This document shows positions 9,718 to 19,136 of a stretch of 64,000 bases of DNA, piece after piece (position 1 is the first letter of the stretch; each line of letters begins with the position of its first letter). The DNA is from DASQDN01 sp963825845 (GTDB lineage: Bacteria; Acidobacteriota; Terriglobia; Bryobacterales; Bryobacteraceae). The position numbers were made by a program, and so were the translations under genes. The stretch spans positions 75,799-139,798 of the forward strand of contig CAWGVL010000049.1 in the NCBI GenBank assembly GCA_963825845.1, read 5' to 3'. The notes beneath the pieces were generated by a model. It saw only the letters and a list, made by a program, of their open reading frames with translations. It was not told where the DNA came from and ran no database searches.

Positions 9718-10751
9718 TGGCGTCGTTCCGAATGCCAGCCGAATGGGAACCACACGAAGGAACGTGGCTCGCATGGCCTCACGAGAAGACCGACTGGCCC
9801 GGCAAGTTCCAGCCAATCCCGTGGGTGTATGGCGAGATCATCAAACGTCTCAGTCGAGTGGAGCGTGTGCACATTCTCGTGAACGATGAGGAGGCCGAAC
9901 GTCGTGCGCGGAAGGTTCTGAAAGCCGCTCACGCTGACTTACCGTCGGTTGACTTCGTTCAAATTCCGACCAATCGTAGTTGGACTCGGGATTTCTGTCC
10001 GATTTTCGTACGTGACGAGCGCGGGAAGCCAGTAATCACGAACTGGCAGTTCAACGGCTGGGCCAAGTACGAGAACTCGCAAACAGACGATGCTGTACCA
10101 TCGCAGATCGCTTCCAGGCTTCGGATGAGGGCCGTAGAGCCAAGGCTCGGACGACGAGGGATTGTGCTGGAGGGTGGCAGCATCGATGTCAACGGAGGAG
10201 GATCGATGCTGACGACCGAGGAGTGCCTGCTGAGTGAAGTGCAGCAGCGAAATCCGGGTATCTCACGAGAGCAATACGAAGCCATCTTTGAGCAGTACCT
10301 CGGCGTCAGGCACGTGCTCTGGCTCCATCGCGGGATCGCTGGGGATGACACGCACGGGCATGTGGATGACCTCGCCCGCTTCGTCAACGCGAGCACTGTG
10401 GTGATCGCCGTAGAACAGGACAATGCCGATCTGAATTACGAGCCCCTGCAGGAGAATCTCAAGCTCCTGAAGACGATGACCGATCAGGACGGAAATAAAC
10501 TTCGCGTAGTACCTTTGCCTATGCCTGAGCCCGTGTACTTTGCGGGACAGCGGCTGCCTGCAAGCTACGCAAACTTCTACATCGCGAATCGATTGGTTCT
10601 GGTACCGGTCTTCAACGACCCCAATGACTGCACGGCGCTGAATACGCTTGCGAAGCTATTCCCGGACCGTGAAGTAGTCGGGATCTATTGCGGTGACCTT
10701 GTGTTGGGGCTCGGCACTCTTCACTGCATGACACAGCAGCAGATCGGGTAG
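9717..10751 (+). CDS. aguA: Agmatine deiminase
   Basis: The product (344 residues from the ATG that overlaps the aguB stop) belongs to the peptidyl-arginine-deiminase family and converts agmatine to N-carbamoylputrescine and ammonia. Recognisable blocks are MPAEWEPHEGTWLAWPH at the N-terminus, SWTRDFCPIFV, GIVLEGGSIDVNGGGSMLTT, the histidine block DDTHGHVDDLARF and the C-terminal LGTLHCMTQQQ containing the nucleophilic cysteine. An in-frame GTG at 9705 is an alternative start. Together with aguB it supplies putrescine, the substrate needed by the spermidine synthase encoded a few kilobases downstream. Its last 96 bases overlap a convergent gene. Confidence 0.95.
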   Translation: MASFRMPAEWEPHEGTWLAWPHEKTDWPGKFQPIPWVYGEIIKRLSRVERVHILVNDEEAERRARKVLKAAHADLPSVDFVQIPTNRSWTRDFCPIFVRDERGKPVITNWQFNGWAKYENSQTDDAVPSQIASRLRMRAVEPRLGRRGIVLEGGSIDVNGGGSMLTTEECLLSEVQQRNPGISREQYEAIFEQYLGVRHVLWLHRGIAGDDTHGHVDDLARFVNASTVVIAVEQDNADLNYEPLQENLKLLKTMTDQDGNKLRVVPLPMPEPVYFAGQRLPASYANFYIANRLVLVPVFNDPNDCTALNTLAKLFPDREVVGIYCGDLVLGLGTLHCMTQQQIG

Positions 10752-11240
10752 GAACGGTGCTGCCGAGCCGCGACGAGCATGCACGGCCGCGCTGAGCAGC
10801 GCCATCGCTCCTACGGAAGCAGCAACCAAGGCCGGATCTGCGCCTGAGAGCGTGATGAACTTCGTAACGTCGTTGTTCGGAGGAGCGATTGTGTGAACGC
10901 ACGATGATACGAACCACGCAAGCATCTCGATGCCGGCAAAGAAGGATGCACAGTAGGTAAGGAAACCCGCCGGATGCGAACTTCGCAGGAGCATAAACGC
11001 GAACCAAAGGAGGATGACGAGGCCGGAACCGCCAGCCGCCACCATCGCCTGCTCGGGCGCAGTGGCCTGCCCCTCTAGGACAACGTGCGGCTTAAGGCTA
11101 ACGAGGCTGACCTCAGTGACAGTTCGGCCCAATACTATGCCTACCAACGCGTGTCCGCCCTCATGCAGGGTTACGTATACAAACACCGCAACCAACGCGA
11201 ATATTCCTCGCAAATACAGTTTGTTCACTTTTATACACAT
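10656..11240 (-). CDS. Membrane zinc metallopeptidase-like protein (HEGGH, M50-like)
   Basis: The 194-residue product is hydrophobic with about four membrane helices. Helix 1 contains the zinc-ligand motif HEGGH in YVTLHEGGHALVGIVLG, the arrangement of intramembrane M50-type peptidases and of the related peptidase-like membrane proteins. No second NPDG-like motif is evident, so proteolytic activity is an inference. The 3' end overlaps the convergent agmatine deiminase gene by 96 bases, making the last roughly 30 residues of either gene unusual. It is divergent from the guanine deaminase gene with about 48 bases between starts. Confidence 0.7.
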   Translation of the reverse strand: MCIKVNKLYLRGIFALVAVFVYVTLHEGGHALVGIVLGRTVTEVSLVSLKPHVVLEGQATAPEQAMVAAGGSGLVILLWFAFMLLRSSHPAGFLTYCASFFAGIEMLAWFVSSCVHTIAPPNNDVTKFITLSGADPALVAASVGAMALLSAAVHARRGSAAPFLPDLLLCHAVKSAEPQHKVTAIDPDYFTVRE

Positions 11241-11288
11241 TTCATCACGTTGTCGTAGTGCCTTTCAAGTACGTACACAATAGAGAGG

Positions 11289-11759
11289 ATGACGCGGGAA
11301 CATCTCATGAGGCGAGCCATCAAGCTCGCGGCCGAGAACGTCCGGGCCGGGCGAGGTGGACCTTTTGGCGCCGTCGTCGTTCAGGGGCCTCACGTGATCG
11401 CTGAAGGGACGAATCTCGTCACATCAACGAATGACCCGACTGCGCACGCGGAGGTCGTTGCCATCCGACGAGCGTGTGCGGCGCTTGGAACATTTCAACT
11501 CAGCGGCTGTGAATTGTATACAAGCTGTGAGCCGTGTCCGATGTGTCTCGGCGCAATTTATTGGGCCCGACCCTCAGCGTTGTATTTCGGAGCTACGCAC
11601 GTCGACGCTGCGGATGCGGGATTCGATGACTCGTTCATCTATCAGCAGACGCGAATGAAAGTTTCCGACCGGGCGATTCCGACGAAACAGCTACTCTATG
11701 AAGAGGCGAGATATCCATTTGATGTCTGGCGCAACCAAGAAGCGAAGATCCTCTACTGA
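11289..11759 (+). CDS. guaD: Guanine deaminase, cytidine-deaminase fold
   Basis: The 156-residue product deaminates guanine to xanthine, a purine salvage or nitrogen-recovery step. Zinc ligands are in the TAHAEV and CEPCPMC motifs. The segment AGFDDSFIYQQ and the overall length of 156 fit the Bacillus subtilis GuaD type better than tRNA adenosine deaminase, which normally lacks the C-terminal domain-swap tail seen here (PFDVWRNQEAKILY). It is a single gene between a divergent membrane peptidase gene and a convergent pseudogene. Confidence 0.88.
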   Translation: MTREHLMRRAIKLAAENVRAGRGGPFGAVVVQGPHVIAEGTNLVTSTNDPTAHAEVVAIRRACAALGTFQLSGCELYTSCEPCPMCLGAIYWARPSALYFGATHVDAADAGFDDSFIYQQTRMKVSDRAIPTKQLLYEEARYPFDVWRNQEAKILY

Positions 11760-11771
11760 GACTGCCGGTTG

Positions 11772-13416
11772 TCAGTTCGAGACTCCGGCCGTTTTGAACT
11801 CATCATCCTCTTTGGGGCTGTACTCCACAATCACTCGTGCATTCTTTTGCGGACCGCAGGTAAAGTTAATGGTCGCGGAATCGGAACTTGCAAGTTGAAC
11901 ACTGGCCGGATCGCGTATGAATAACGACATGCCGTTGCTTCCTGCGAAATTCGTGAGCAGCGCCTGTTTGCCAATACAGTCGATCTCTTGGAGGACTCCG
12001 CGAACCAGCTTCAATTCTTCGGCGGGCGCGGCCCGACCGACCGATAGCGGAGTCATCCGCTCCTGCCTCACCTTCTGGCCAGGTCCGTCGATGGATTCGA
12101 GGATGCTGTGGGCCTGCGCGATGTCGACCGCGGTTTTGGCATGCTTCTTTCCCGTCTCGAAAGCAGAGTAGGCGAGCACGAGAAACATCGAAGCAGCGCC
12201 ATCAGGTGCAACGGTCCGAACCTGCGACAGAATTGTGTTCGCTTCGCTATACTGCTTTCGACTTGTACACAACTCGAACCCAAGCATCAGCGCGCATCCA
12301 GCCTAGATTGAGCTGCAGGGCCGACCGGAGGGCATCGAGCACAGTAGAATCGCCCTGTGCAAGCCGGGCATAGTCCTAATAGATCTTCCAACTCGTGGGC
12401 TTCAGATCGACGGCACGCTTCAAATACTCCTTTGCCTCCGTGGTTACGTTCCTGCCAGTTGAGGTATCCAATGGCCTCGTACACCTCCAAATTGTTCGGG
12501 TGATCCTGCGAGTCGTAAGAATCGCCGCTCGGCATCTTCTCGCCGGCGCAATCCCGTGAGCTTCGCCAGGGTCAGGCCCATTTCGAGATCGGTAGCCGGT
12601 CTAGGGTCCGGGAGCTGAACCTTCTGAACTTTCGTATCGAAGAGAACGCCTTTCAGTGAATTGCTTCGGTAATAGCTCTTCAGGTCACGATCCACGTCGG
12701 CAACGGTCTTTCCGAAGACACGCTGGAGAGTTCCTTCGGCGGAACCGGTGGCGGAAGTCTCCGCAACGAACTTACCGAACGCTTTGCCGTATGTATCCTC
12801 GCATCAGCATGTGGGTCAATAACCAGCTCTGCACGTAGAACAGACCGGTCCGATCCTTCTCGTTGTACTCCGGAAAATTCTGGGTGATGCGAACCATCGA
12901 TTCAACCGTCATTTTCGGTCTCCCAACGAGTATCCTGCGCCCTTAGGGATCGCCCCGACGACCACCTTGCCTGCATAGGGGGGTGAGGGTCGAATATACC
13001 TCGGCGAGTCCCTCATGGAGCTACACCGGCAATGTCAATCCCGAGTGACGGACTAGCGGGTGCATATACTCATGAACAGTGACAGGAAAATGCTCCTGGC
13101 CGCCGACACTATCCATGACGATGTAATCACGCTGCCCCGACGAAATACGCGGCCGCCGTTGCACGGGAGGAGTGCGGCGTGTACTCCTTCCGATTGTTGA
13201 AGGCGACGATTGTCACAGGCAACCGAGTTGTGACCTGCTGAGATTTCACGCGCATCAAGAAATCACGAACCTGCCCGAATACTCGAGCATTCGGCGAGCA
13301 TCTTTCTCGCCCGCTGTCGTATACAGCTTAAAATTTGGCGACGTAATCTTCAACTATTCAGTGGCTGACAAAAGAGGCGAAGCTATCGCGACAAGTACGA
13401 TCGCGGCAAACCGCAT
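11772..13416 (-). pseudogene. Secreted gluzincin metallopeptidase with TPR-like C-terminus, broken
   Basis: An ATG at 13416 opens a signal peptide (MRFAAIVLVAIASPLLSATE) followed at once by TAG, then LKITSPNFKLYTTAGEKDA, a segment known from acidobacterial peptidase-TPR proteins where the stop position is tryptophan. Further on VTVHEYMHPLVRHSG carries the HExxH-type zinc motif. It is followed by a second TAG where tryptophan is expected (LTLPV, stop, LHEGLAEVYST), with the third ligand Glu in the HEGLAEVYS part. Several frameshifts follow (12.9-12.3 kb), and the last 171 codons (from 12287) are an open TPR-like and beta-rich tail. The gene cannot yield an intact product as written. Confidence 0.7.
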
Positions 13417-13447
13417 AAATAGCGATTCAGCCAGAGTAGCATGATTA

Positions 13448-14957
13448 TTACAAGAGCCTAAGCGCCCGATCTGCCGCTTTAACACCTCGATATTGCGCCT
13501 CTTCGAACACTGAAAATCCGCTGATATCCGAGTGTGCAAAGAGGATACGTCCGTGAGGTTTCGTTAACCGTCGCCGCGATTCAGAGAATATCGATCCAGG
13601 TACCGGCCGCGCCATCGCGTGACCGATACGCATGACATCGATACGTGACACGCAATCCCGGATATCCGGGTGGGCACGGGAAAGATCGTCGAGAATGTAA
13701 TCTTTCCAGTATTGCCACGGTTTCTGCAATAGCATTCTACGATTCTGTTGCGGTGTTCCATCCGTCAGAGCTGTGTACCAAGTCCACACGGATCGATCGA
13801 CGCGGGACTTTAACGTCATGTGCGTTGCCACGACGTATCCGAGTGAACGCGAGTCGTAAATCACGTTGTCCCAGGCGAGATCCAAGCCGCGCTCGACGGG
13901 CAGCCGGTCGAGCGTGAGATTCGCCGTGACCCAGGGAGAGTACTCGATCGAGATAGGTGGCGCGTCCTCCAGAAGGTATCTGGCGAGCATCGTTGGCGCA
14001 GAGAAGATGACAACATCGCACACATACTCGATGTCGGGTGTCAGGACGCGCAACTTACTTCCGTTTCTCCGAATCTGCACGACAGGTGAGTTCGTCCGCA
14101 GATAGTGTGAGAGTTTGGCCGTCAACCTCTTCACAATCCATCCGTTGCCATCCGGCTGAGTGATAGGACCTTTGTCGTCGTGATCGGCGTGTGCAGCGAA
14201 ATAGTAGATGCCCGCCCAGGCTGAGACAGCAGACATGGCGCCGCCGTACTCGTCGCGACACGCGTAATCGATGTACCAGTTCAGATAGGACGAATCGAAG
14301 CCATTCTCGCGCACCCACTCCTGCATCGACATTCGATCCAGTGCCGAGGGATTCGCTCCGATCTCCATCGGAACGGTGAACTGACCGGATCGCTCGTGTT
14401 CGCGTATCACTTCCGTGAACCGCTTCATCTGCTGACGATCCTTCAAGGTCGTTCCCTCTACTGGCTCGAGGTCCTCCTGCCACCGTCCGTGTATATACAG
14501 ACGCTCCTGCGGCGAGTAGCAGAGATAGCGCTCACTCCACTCGCCGTTCTTCAGCACCCCGAATTCCTCCATGAGTTCACGGACGAGCGTCGTATCCTTT
14601 GATGGAACCGGGATGTAATGCGCCGCCCAGGGAAACGGCGTAACCTCGTTTTCGCCCGATCGTGAGTTACCGCCCGGCTCAGCTTCCATCTCGAGGAGCA
14701 CGAAGTCATGAAAGCGCTTTTTCTCCAGTCGCCAAGCTGCGCTCAGACCCGATATGCCGCGCGCCGACGATAACGACGGGTATTCCGATGGTCTGTTTCG
14801 GCGTCACATGGAGGGTTTTGTCACGCAGTCTGTGCCCAACCAAGAAACCATCATGTACAAACGAGCCGGTGACGGGCCGCGCAGCCTTTGCGCTTAGCCC
14901 TACTAAAGCCGCGCTCAAGAACTGCCGCCGCGTGCTCAATGCGCGATATCCTTCCAC
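13448..14957 (-). CDS. Tat-exported FAD-dependent amine-oxidase-like protein (one frameshift)
   Basis: From ATG 14957 the product starts with a twin-arginine signal (STRRQFLSAALVG). At about 14740 the dinucleotide-binding motif is interrupted by a one-base shift in a GGCGCGCGG run. Joining the frames restores PVVIVGAGISGLSAAWRLEKK, a classic FAD GxGxxG motif. The remaining 417 codons run as one frame, include ADRALR near the end, and look like an amine-oxidase or protoporphyrinogen-oxidase-type flavoprotein. It is the last gene of the minus-strand polyamine/SPFH operon, overlapping the spermidine synthase gene by 22 bases, so a periplasmic role in oxidising a polyamine-type product is plausible but unproven. 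Confidence 0.8.
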
Positions 14958-16466
14958 TCCTGTTCGTAATAACGCACGAGAACCTGGTCATTCAGACGGT
15001 TCGGCTCCGCATCGACGGGCGTCATATCGGTTGGAAAGCGAAACAACTCTGGGACATTCTGAACGGCAAGAAATTTGAGGCCTGAAGGAATGCTGACGGG
15101 CGGTTCATATGAGCCGGAGCCAGCCAGCACGAATCCCCACTCGCCGAATGAAGGCACGTACACGTGATAAGGCCACGTTCTCAAACCAGCTTGCTTCATG
15201 GTGTTCACAATGCACCAGTAAGACTGCCGTGCAAATAACGGCGACGTGCTCTGCACAACGATAAATCCGTTTGAACTGACATGCCGGGCCAACAATCGAT
15301 AGAAGGCTGTCGTATACAACTTGCCGAGAGAGTAGTTCGTAGGGTCAGGAAAGTCGACGACTACGAAATCAAACATATCTTCGTTTCGGTCGAGCCACGG
15401 AAAGGCGTCGTCATTGATCACACGGACCTTGGCCGAGTTTAGCGAACCTTCGTTTAGTTTGACGAGCACAGAATTGCTGCTGAACAGCTTGGTCATCTCA
15501 GGATCGAGGTCCACGAGAGTGACTTGCTCCACGGATGGGTATTTCAGAATCTCGCGGACAGCTAAACCATCGCCGCCGCCGAGGACCAGTACGCGACGCG
15601 CCCCGGGCAATGCCGCAAGGCCCGGATGGACGAGCGCCTCGTGGTATCGATACTCGTCGCGCGAACTGAACTGAAGGTGCGAACTTAGGAAGAGCCGCAG
15701 GTCATTCTTCCATCTCGTCAGTACGATTCGTTGATACCTCGTATTTCTGGCGAAGATGACTTCATCGGCGTATAAGTTCTCATCGGCTGACGCGGCGATT
15801 GCATCCGCGCCAAACATCGCCCGCGCCCAACGCAATCAATACTAGAACACTCATCAACCGCAATCCCAGGGGTCGTCCCAGAGAATCGCGAAACAAAAAA
15901 GTGGACCACAGCGCGACCCCGGCATTGATGAGGCCAAACAGCAGAGCTGACCTTACCAGTCCCAGCCGTGGGACCAGTAACAACGGGAAAAGCAGCGATG
16001 CGCCGAGCGCGCCCAGGTAGTCGAACGTCAACACGTGAGCAACGAGGTCATGAAACTGGAAACGCTCTTTCAAGATTCGCATCAGGAGCGGAATTTCCAG
16101 GCCGACCAGAGTCCCGATGAGCAGGACCAGAAGGTACAACAGGAGCCGGAAGCTATCGGTCCACGCGAACGCAAGAAATAGGATGGACGATGAAAAGCCG
16201 CCAATCAGGCCGACCATCAGTTCGATGTAAATGAACCGAGCGACTAAACCACGCGCCAGGTATTTGGACAACCAGCTTCCAATACCCATGGCAAAAAGAT
16301 AGCTGCCAATCACGGTCGAGAACTGAAGCACACTGTCACCGAGCAGATAGCTCGCGAGTGTACCCGCGATCAGTTCATATATGAGGCCGCAGGCCGCGAT
16401 CAGAAATACGGAAAGGAACAGGACGACCGGCAAATCTAATGCACCGCGGCGGCGATAATGATACAA
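14936..16466 (-). CDS. Spermidine synthase fused to an N-terminal membrane domain (one frameshift)
   Basis: The first frame (16466-15780) encodes about seven hydrophobic helices (IYELIAGTLASYLLGDSVLQ, IGSYLFAMGIGSWLSKYL and others), the membrane domain of large bacterial spermidine synthases. After a shift near 15800-15835 the second frame encodes the aminopropyltransferase domain with LVLGGGDGLAVREILKYP, VTLVDLDPEM and VVVDFPDPTNYSLGKLYT. It would transfer aminopropyl from decarboxylated SAM to an amine acceptor at the membrane. The stop region overlaps the FAD gene and the start overlaps the DUF350 gene by 31 bases. Acceptor specificity is unknown; putrescine is only one possibility. Confidence 0.85.
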
Positions 16467-16648
16467 ACCCCGATGGACATTGCGCCAACCATGATTGCCA
16501 GCGCCGTGTTGCGGTTCTCGCAGATTTCCCGCCAGAGATCGTACGGAGTGAGTTTGTCAATAACTATAAACGCGATGCTGAAGATCATGATCCCAAGCAC
16601 CGCGTAGATGATCGCGTTCAAGATGTAGCCGGGGTGGAAGTCGCTCAT
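16436..16648 (-). CDS. DUF350 (YjfL-like) small membrane protein
   Basis: The 70-residue protein has two transmembrane helices (YAVLGIMIFSIAFIVIDKLT and ALAIMVGAMSIGVCIIIAAAVH) separated by a short loop with PYDLW, the compact DUF350 unit; E. coli YjfL has two such units. It starts on the base after the stop of the preceding gene, whose end supplies a strong GGAGG ribosome site. DUF350 proteins occur beside SPFH, DUF4178 and polyamine genes and have been suggested to form membrane channels or scaffolds, but no activity is established. Confidence 0.8.
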   Translation of the reverse strand: MSDFHPGYILNAIIYAVLGIMIFSIAFIVIDKLTPYDLWREICENRNTALAIMVGAMSIGVCIIIAAAVH

Positions 16649-16837
16649 TTACTTTCCTCCTGAATACCTGTGATAACTGCTGTAGATCGCCCGATACGCG
16701 CCGGGGTTATCGCGAATGGTCTTAGGAACTCCGCGGACGGTGCTGACGTCGCTGAAGCTGAAGCCGCGGTACGACAGCACACTCGCGGCGCCAATCAATA
16801 GAAGTCCATAGACTCCGAATAGCGGATGTTTGAACAT
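16649..16837 (-). CDS. Small membrane protein of the SPFH/polyamine operon
   Basis: This 62-residue product has a single N-terminal hydrophobic helix (FGVYGLLLIGAASVLSYRGF) followed by a basic, tyrosine-rich tail (YRAIYSSYHRYSGGK) predicted outside or at the membrane face. I recognise no family. The start overlaps the stop of the DUF4178 gene (TGATG) and the stop abuts DUF350, so it is translated with the operon. It is probably a membrane-bound accessory subunit; no function can be assigned. Confidence 0.7.
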   Translation of the reverse strand: MFKHPLFGVYGLLLIGAASVLSYRGFSFSDVSTVRGVPKTIRDNPGAYRAIYSSYHRYSGGK

Positions 16838-18124
16838 CAGTCATCGTCTCCTGAACCAGACCGTATTAACGCGCCGTAATCGCTCTCAGCCCAGCGGCGA
16901 TTCTCGAAGCTGAATGCCCGGATAGAGATCATGACTGGCGGGATAAGGAGACCGAGGAACCCCACAAAGAACCAGAAGTATCTCGGGCTTCCGCGTTTAA
17001 CGATCACCTCGTAGCTCATGCTATGAGGACGTCCATCTTTTTCCATATCAGGTTCGACACGCAGATAATAGCGTCCTGCAGGTACTCCGTGCAGCGAAAC
17101 ATCACCGCTGCTTCCGCCCTCGGTCCACGAGCCATCGCTGTCGCGCCCGTGATAGTAGCTGATTTCTTTCCCAAAGTCATAGGCGACGCCCGTATCGTCG
17201 TTGATCAGCGCCAGCGCCATGTAGGCCCAGTCATTGTCGAGATTCGTATTGATACTAACTTCGACGTTCGCCTGGCCGCCCTTCAACTGAAAAATAGGAG
17301 TCACAAACGAGGGTTCGCCGGTTCCGGATAGAAAAGTGTACTTCTGCCGAAATACTTCTTCGCGTGGCGCCGCGATACCCACCAGGAACATCGTCGTCAG
17401 CAGTAGTAAGGTGAGCAAGAAAAACACAGCCCAGGCGCTACCCACACGTCCCTGATATGGAGAGGGTTGATTGGCATAAACTCCAATAGCCGCCGGAGGC
17501 GATCCCTTAAGCCCGAATGCTTTCCATACCTCCGCGCCACGGGTGTAAGAACCTATGGACCACACGACCTCGCCAGCCGTTTCTTCAGCTGAGATTGTTT
17601 CGGGGGGAGCAACATAGTCTTTGACACTTACCGTTTCTCCAACTCGTACCTGCCACGGGAACTCGCCCATAACAAAGGCCGTTTGGGCCTGAGCGGTTTG
17701 GAAGTGCGTGTATGTCTTCCCGCCGTAGATTGCCGCCTGCTTTGAGCCTTTGGTACTGGGCACTGGAATCGCCCGCAACGTGCGGATGTCGTTCCAGTGC
17801 CCGTTGTACTCCGTTAGATACCGATAACCCTTGTAGGGGTTGTAGAGAAGGTACTCGGCCCACGAATACACGACTCCATCAACGGTAATCGAGCGGATCT
17901 GGAAACCGATGGCCTCATACTCACTAGTCGCAAGCTTGCCGCGTGTACCCAAAGGGATCTTCGGCTGATAGCGTTGTTTCCCGGCGAATTTCTGAAGAAT
18001 CTGGAGCGACGGAGTGCTTGCATCCAGGACGGACAGACATTGTATGCACACGGCATTCAACGTCCGTTCAAACTTCGATCTCAACAGTGCCTCCGCAATT
18101 GGGACACTCGAGCGTGCGGACCAT
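16837..18124 (-). CDS. Zinc-ribbon DUF4178 membrane protein (one frameshift near the start)
   Basis: The proper start is ATG 18124, overlapping the previous stop (TGATG). It begins MVRTLECPNCGGTVEI, then a shift near 18070-18085 leads into NAVCIQCLSVLDAS, so two CxxC pairs form a zinc ribbon. A DUF4178 domain follows (LGTRGKLATSEYEAIGFQI, WAEYLLYNPYKGYRYLTEY). Later come a membrane helix (SAWAVFFLLTLLLLTTMFLV), a beta-rich extracytoplasmic domain of about 140 residues (GVPAGRYYLRVEPDMEKDGR) and a last helix (YFWFFVGFLGLLIPPVMIS). It looks like an assembly protein that links a cytoplasmic zinc-ribbon part with the periplasm. Confidence 0.8.
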
Positions 18125-18756
18125 CAGGACCAGCCTTCGATTCGCTTGAGATTCTTGAAGCGCAGGTCCTCGAATTCGAGAGCCTCGCCTACGAACAGCA
18201 ACGGAGGCTCTTCACTGTAGTCGATGGTCGCAAAGTGTCCGTCTGCCGACCGCATATCGGCAAAGACCACCTCGTTCTTGCCCCAGTACTCGAAAGGCAA
18301 CTCCCCTTCTACGCCGGAGTAATGCGCCCGAGTGATCGAAGTCACTTCAAGCCTGATGTTATCGACGTTCTGAGTCCATCCTCGCGGCAGATCATGCGCT
18401 GGCGGAACGTGTGGCGGCAGAGGCCTGTTGAATGATACTGCGTACTCAAGAGAGGCATCTGATAGCCATCCGCTCGTCGAGTCGCTGAACATCAGATGCC
18501 ATTCATTCCACCGGCCCTGCTCGTACTCGTAGAGAATACGGCCGATGACCACAAAGGGCCTGTTCCGATAAACGCCTTCGGTAGCAATCTGGATCGGTGA
18601 TGGGTCTTCGGGCAGGTCGGCAACGACGCCAACGGACTCGAGATTCACATCATGCCGCACAAGGATGGAGCGGCAGTATGGACACACCGTCTGCACGGCG
18701 CTTGACCACTGGAATTTCACAGGAGCCCCACAGCTCGGGCAGAACTCGTTTCTCAT
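18124..18756 (-). CDS. Zinc-ribbon DUF4178 cytoplasmic protein
   Basis: The 210-residue protein opens with a zinc ribbon (CPSCGAPVKF and CPYC at about 6-30) and continues as DUF4178 (ATEGVYRNRPFVVIGRILYE, RWNEWHLMFSDSTSGWLSDA). It has no membrane helix and is thus a soluble paralogue of the next gene, to which its stop is fused by TGATG. Its own ATG overlaps the speD stop (ATGA). The function is unknown. The repeated DUF4178 and zinc-ribbon modules in neighbouring genes suggest that the products bind one another or a common ligand. Confidence 0.85.
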   Translation of the reverse strand: MRNEFCPSCGAPVKFQWSSAVQTVCPYCRSILVRHDVNLESVGVVADLPEDPSPIQIATEGVYRNRPFVVIGRILYEYEQGRWNEWHLMFSDSTSGWLSDASLEYAVSFNRPLPPHVPPAHDLPRGWTQNVDNIRLEVTSITRAHYSGVEGELPFEYWGKNEVVFADMRSADGHFATIDYSEEPPLLFVGEALEFEDLRFKNLKRIEGWS

Positions 18757-19136
18757 GGCTGGTAGGGACGGTCGATGCGGCGGACGGTAACAGTTGACGC
18801 CGCGAGCATCTCTTTCAGGCGAGCATCAAACTCCCACTCGGATCTCGGCTTGCAACAGAACAGATTGAAGCACGCTGAACGATACTCAGGGAACGTGTGG
18901 CAGGCCAAGTGCGACTCAGAAAGGAGCGCGAGTCCTGTCACGCCACCAGCTCCGGGGAACGTGTACCAGACGGGATCTGCGACCGGATGCAGTCCAACTT
19001 CAGAGATGATACGAGCGAACACCTGCTGTAAACGTGTAGTATTTCGTAGGAGTTCGTCGTCGCATCCGTGGGCCTCGACTACCCACTCGCATCCGCCCGT
19101 CCGTTCCAACGCTACTGCTGCTGTTGCGTTCCACAT
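18753..19136 (-). CDS. speD: S-adenosylmethionine decarboxylase proenzyme, small bacterial type
   Basis: The product removes CO2 from SAM to give the aminopropyl donor for spermidine synthesis. The self-cleavage site is seen as E74-S75 in LLSESHLACHTFPE, where the serine becomes the pyruvoyl cofactor. The histidine and cysteine used in processing and catalysis lie just after it, in HLACHTFPEYRSACFNLF. GCEWVVEAHGCDDELLRN matches the conserved N-terminal block. I chose ATG 19136 (127 residues), the normal size of this class; an upstream ATG at 19178 would add 14 residues from inside the SPFH gene. It is translationally coupled to both neighbours and supplies the synthase further down the operon. 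Confidence 0.92.
   Translation of the reverse strand: MWNATAAVALERTGGCEWVVEAHGCDDELLRNTTRLQQVFARIISEVGLHPVADPVWYTFPGAGGVTGLALLSESHLACHTFPEYRSACFNLFCCKPRSEWEFDARLKEMLAASTVTVRRIDRPYQP

Noticed and set aside
11772..13416. Reassignment of TAG to tryptophan
   Set aside because: Both TAG codons at Trp positions are confined to one gene with further frame damage; TAG is used as a normal stop in intact genes of the window, for example guanine-rich-region genes ending at 6641 and 59781.
14936..16466. Programmed frameshifting as explanation for the split spermidine synthase, ABC-F and other genes
   Set aside because: Shift sites are unrelated to each other, lack slippery heptamers with downstream structure, and one is plainly a missing base in a homopolymer.
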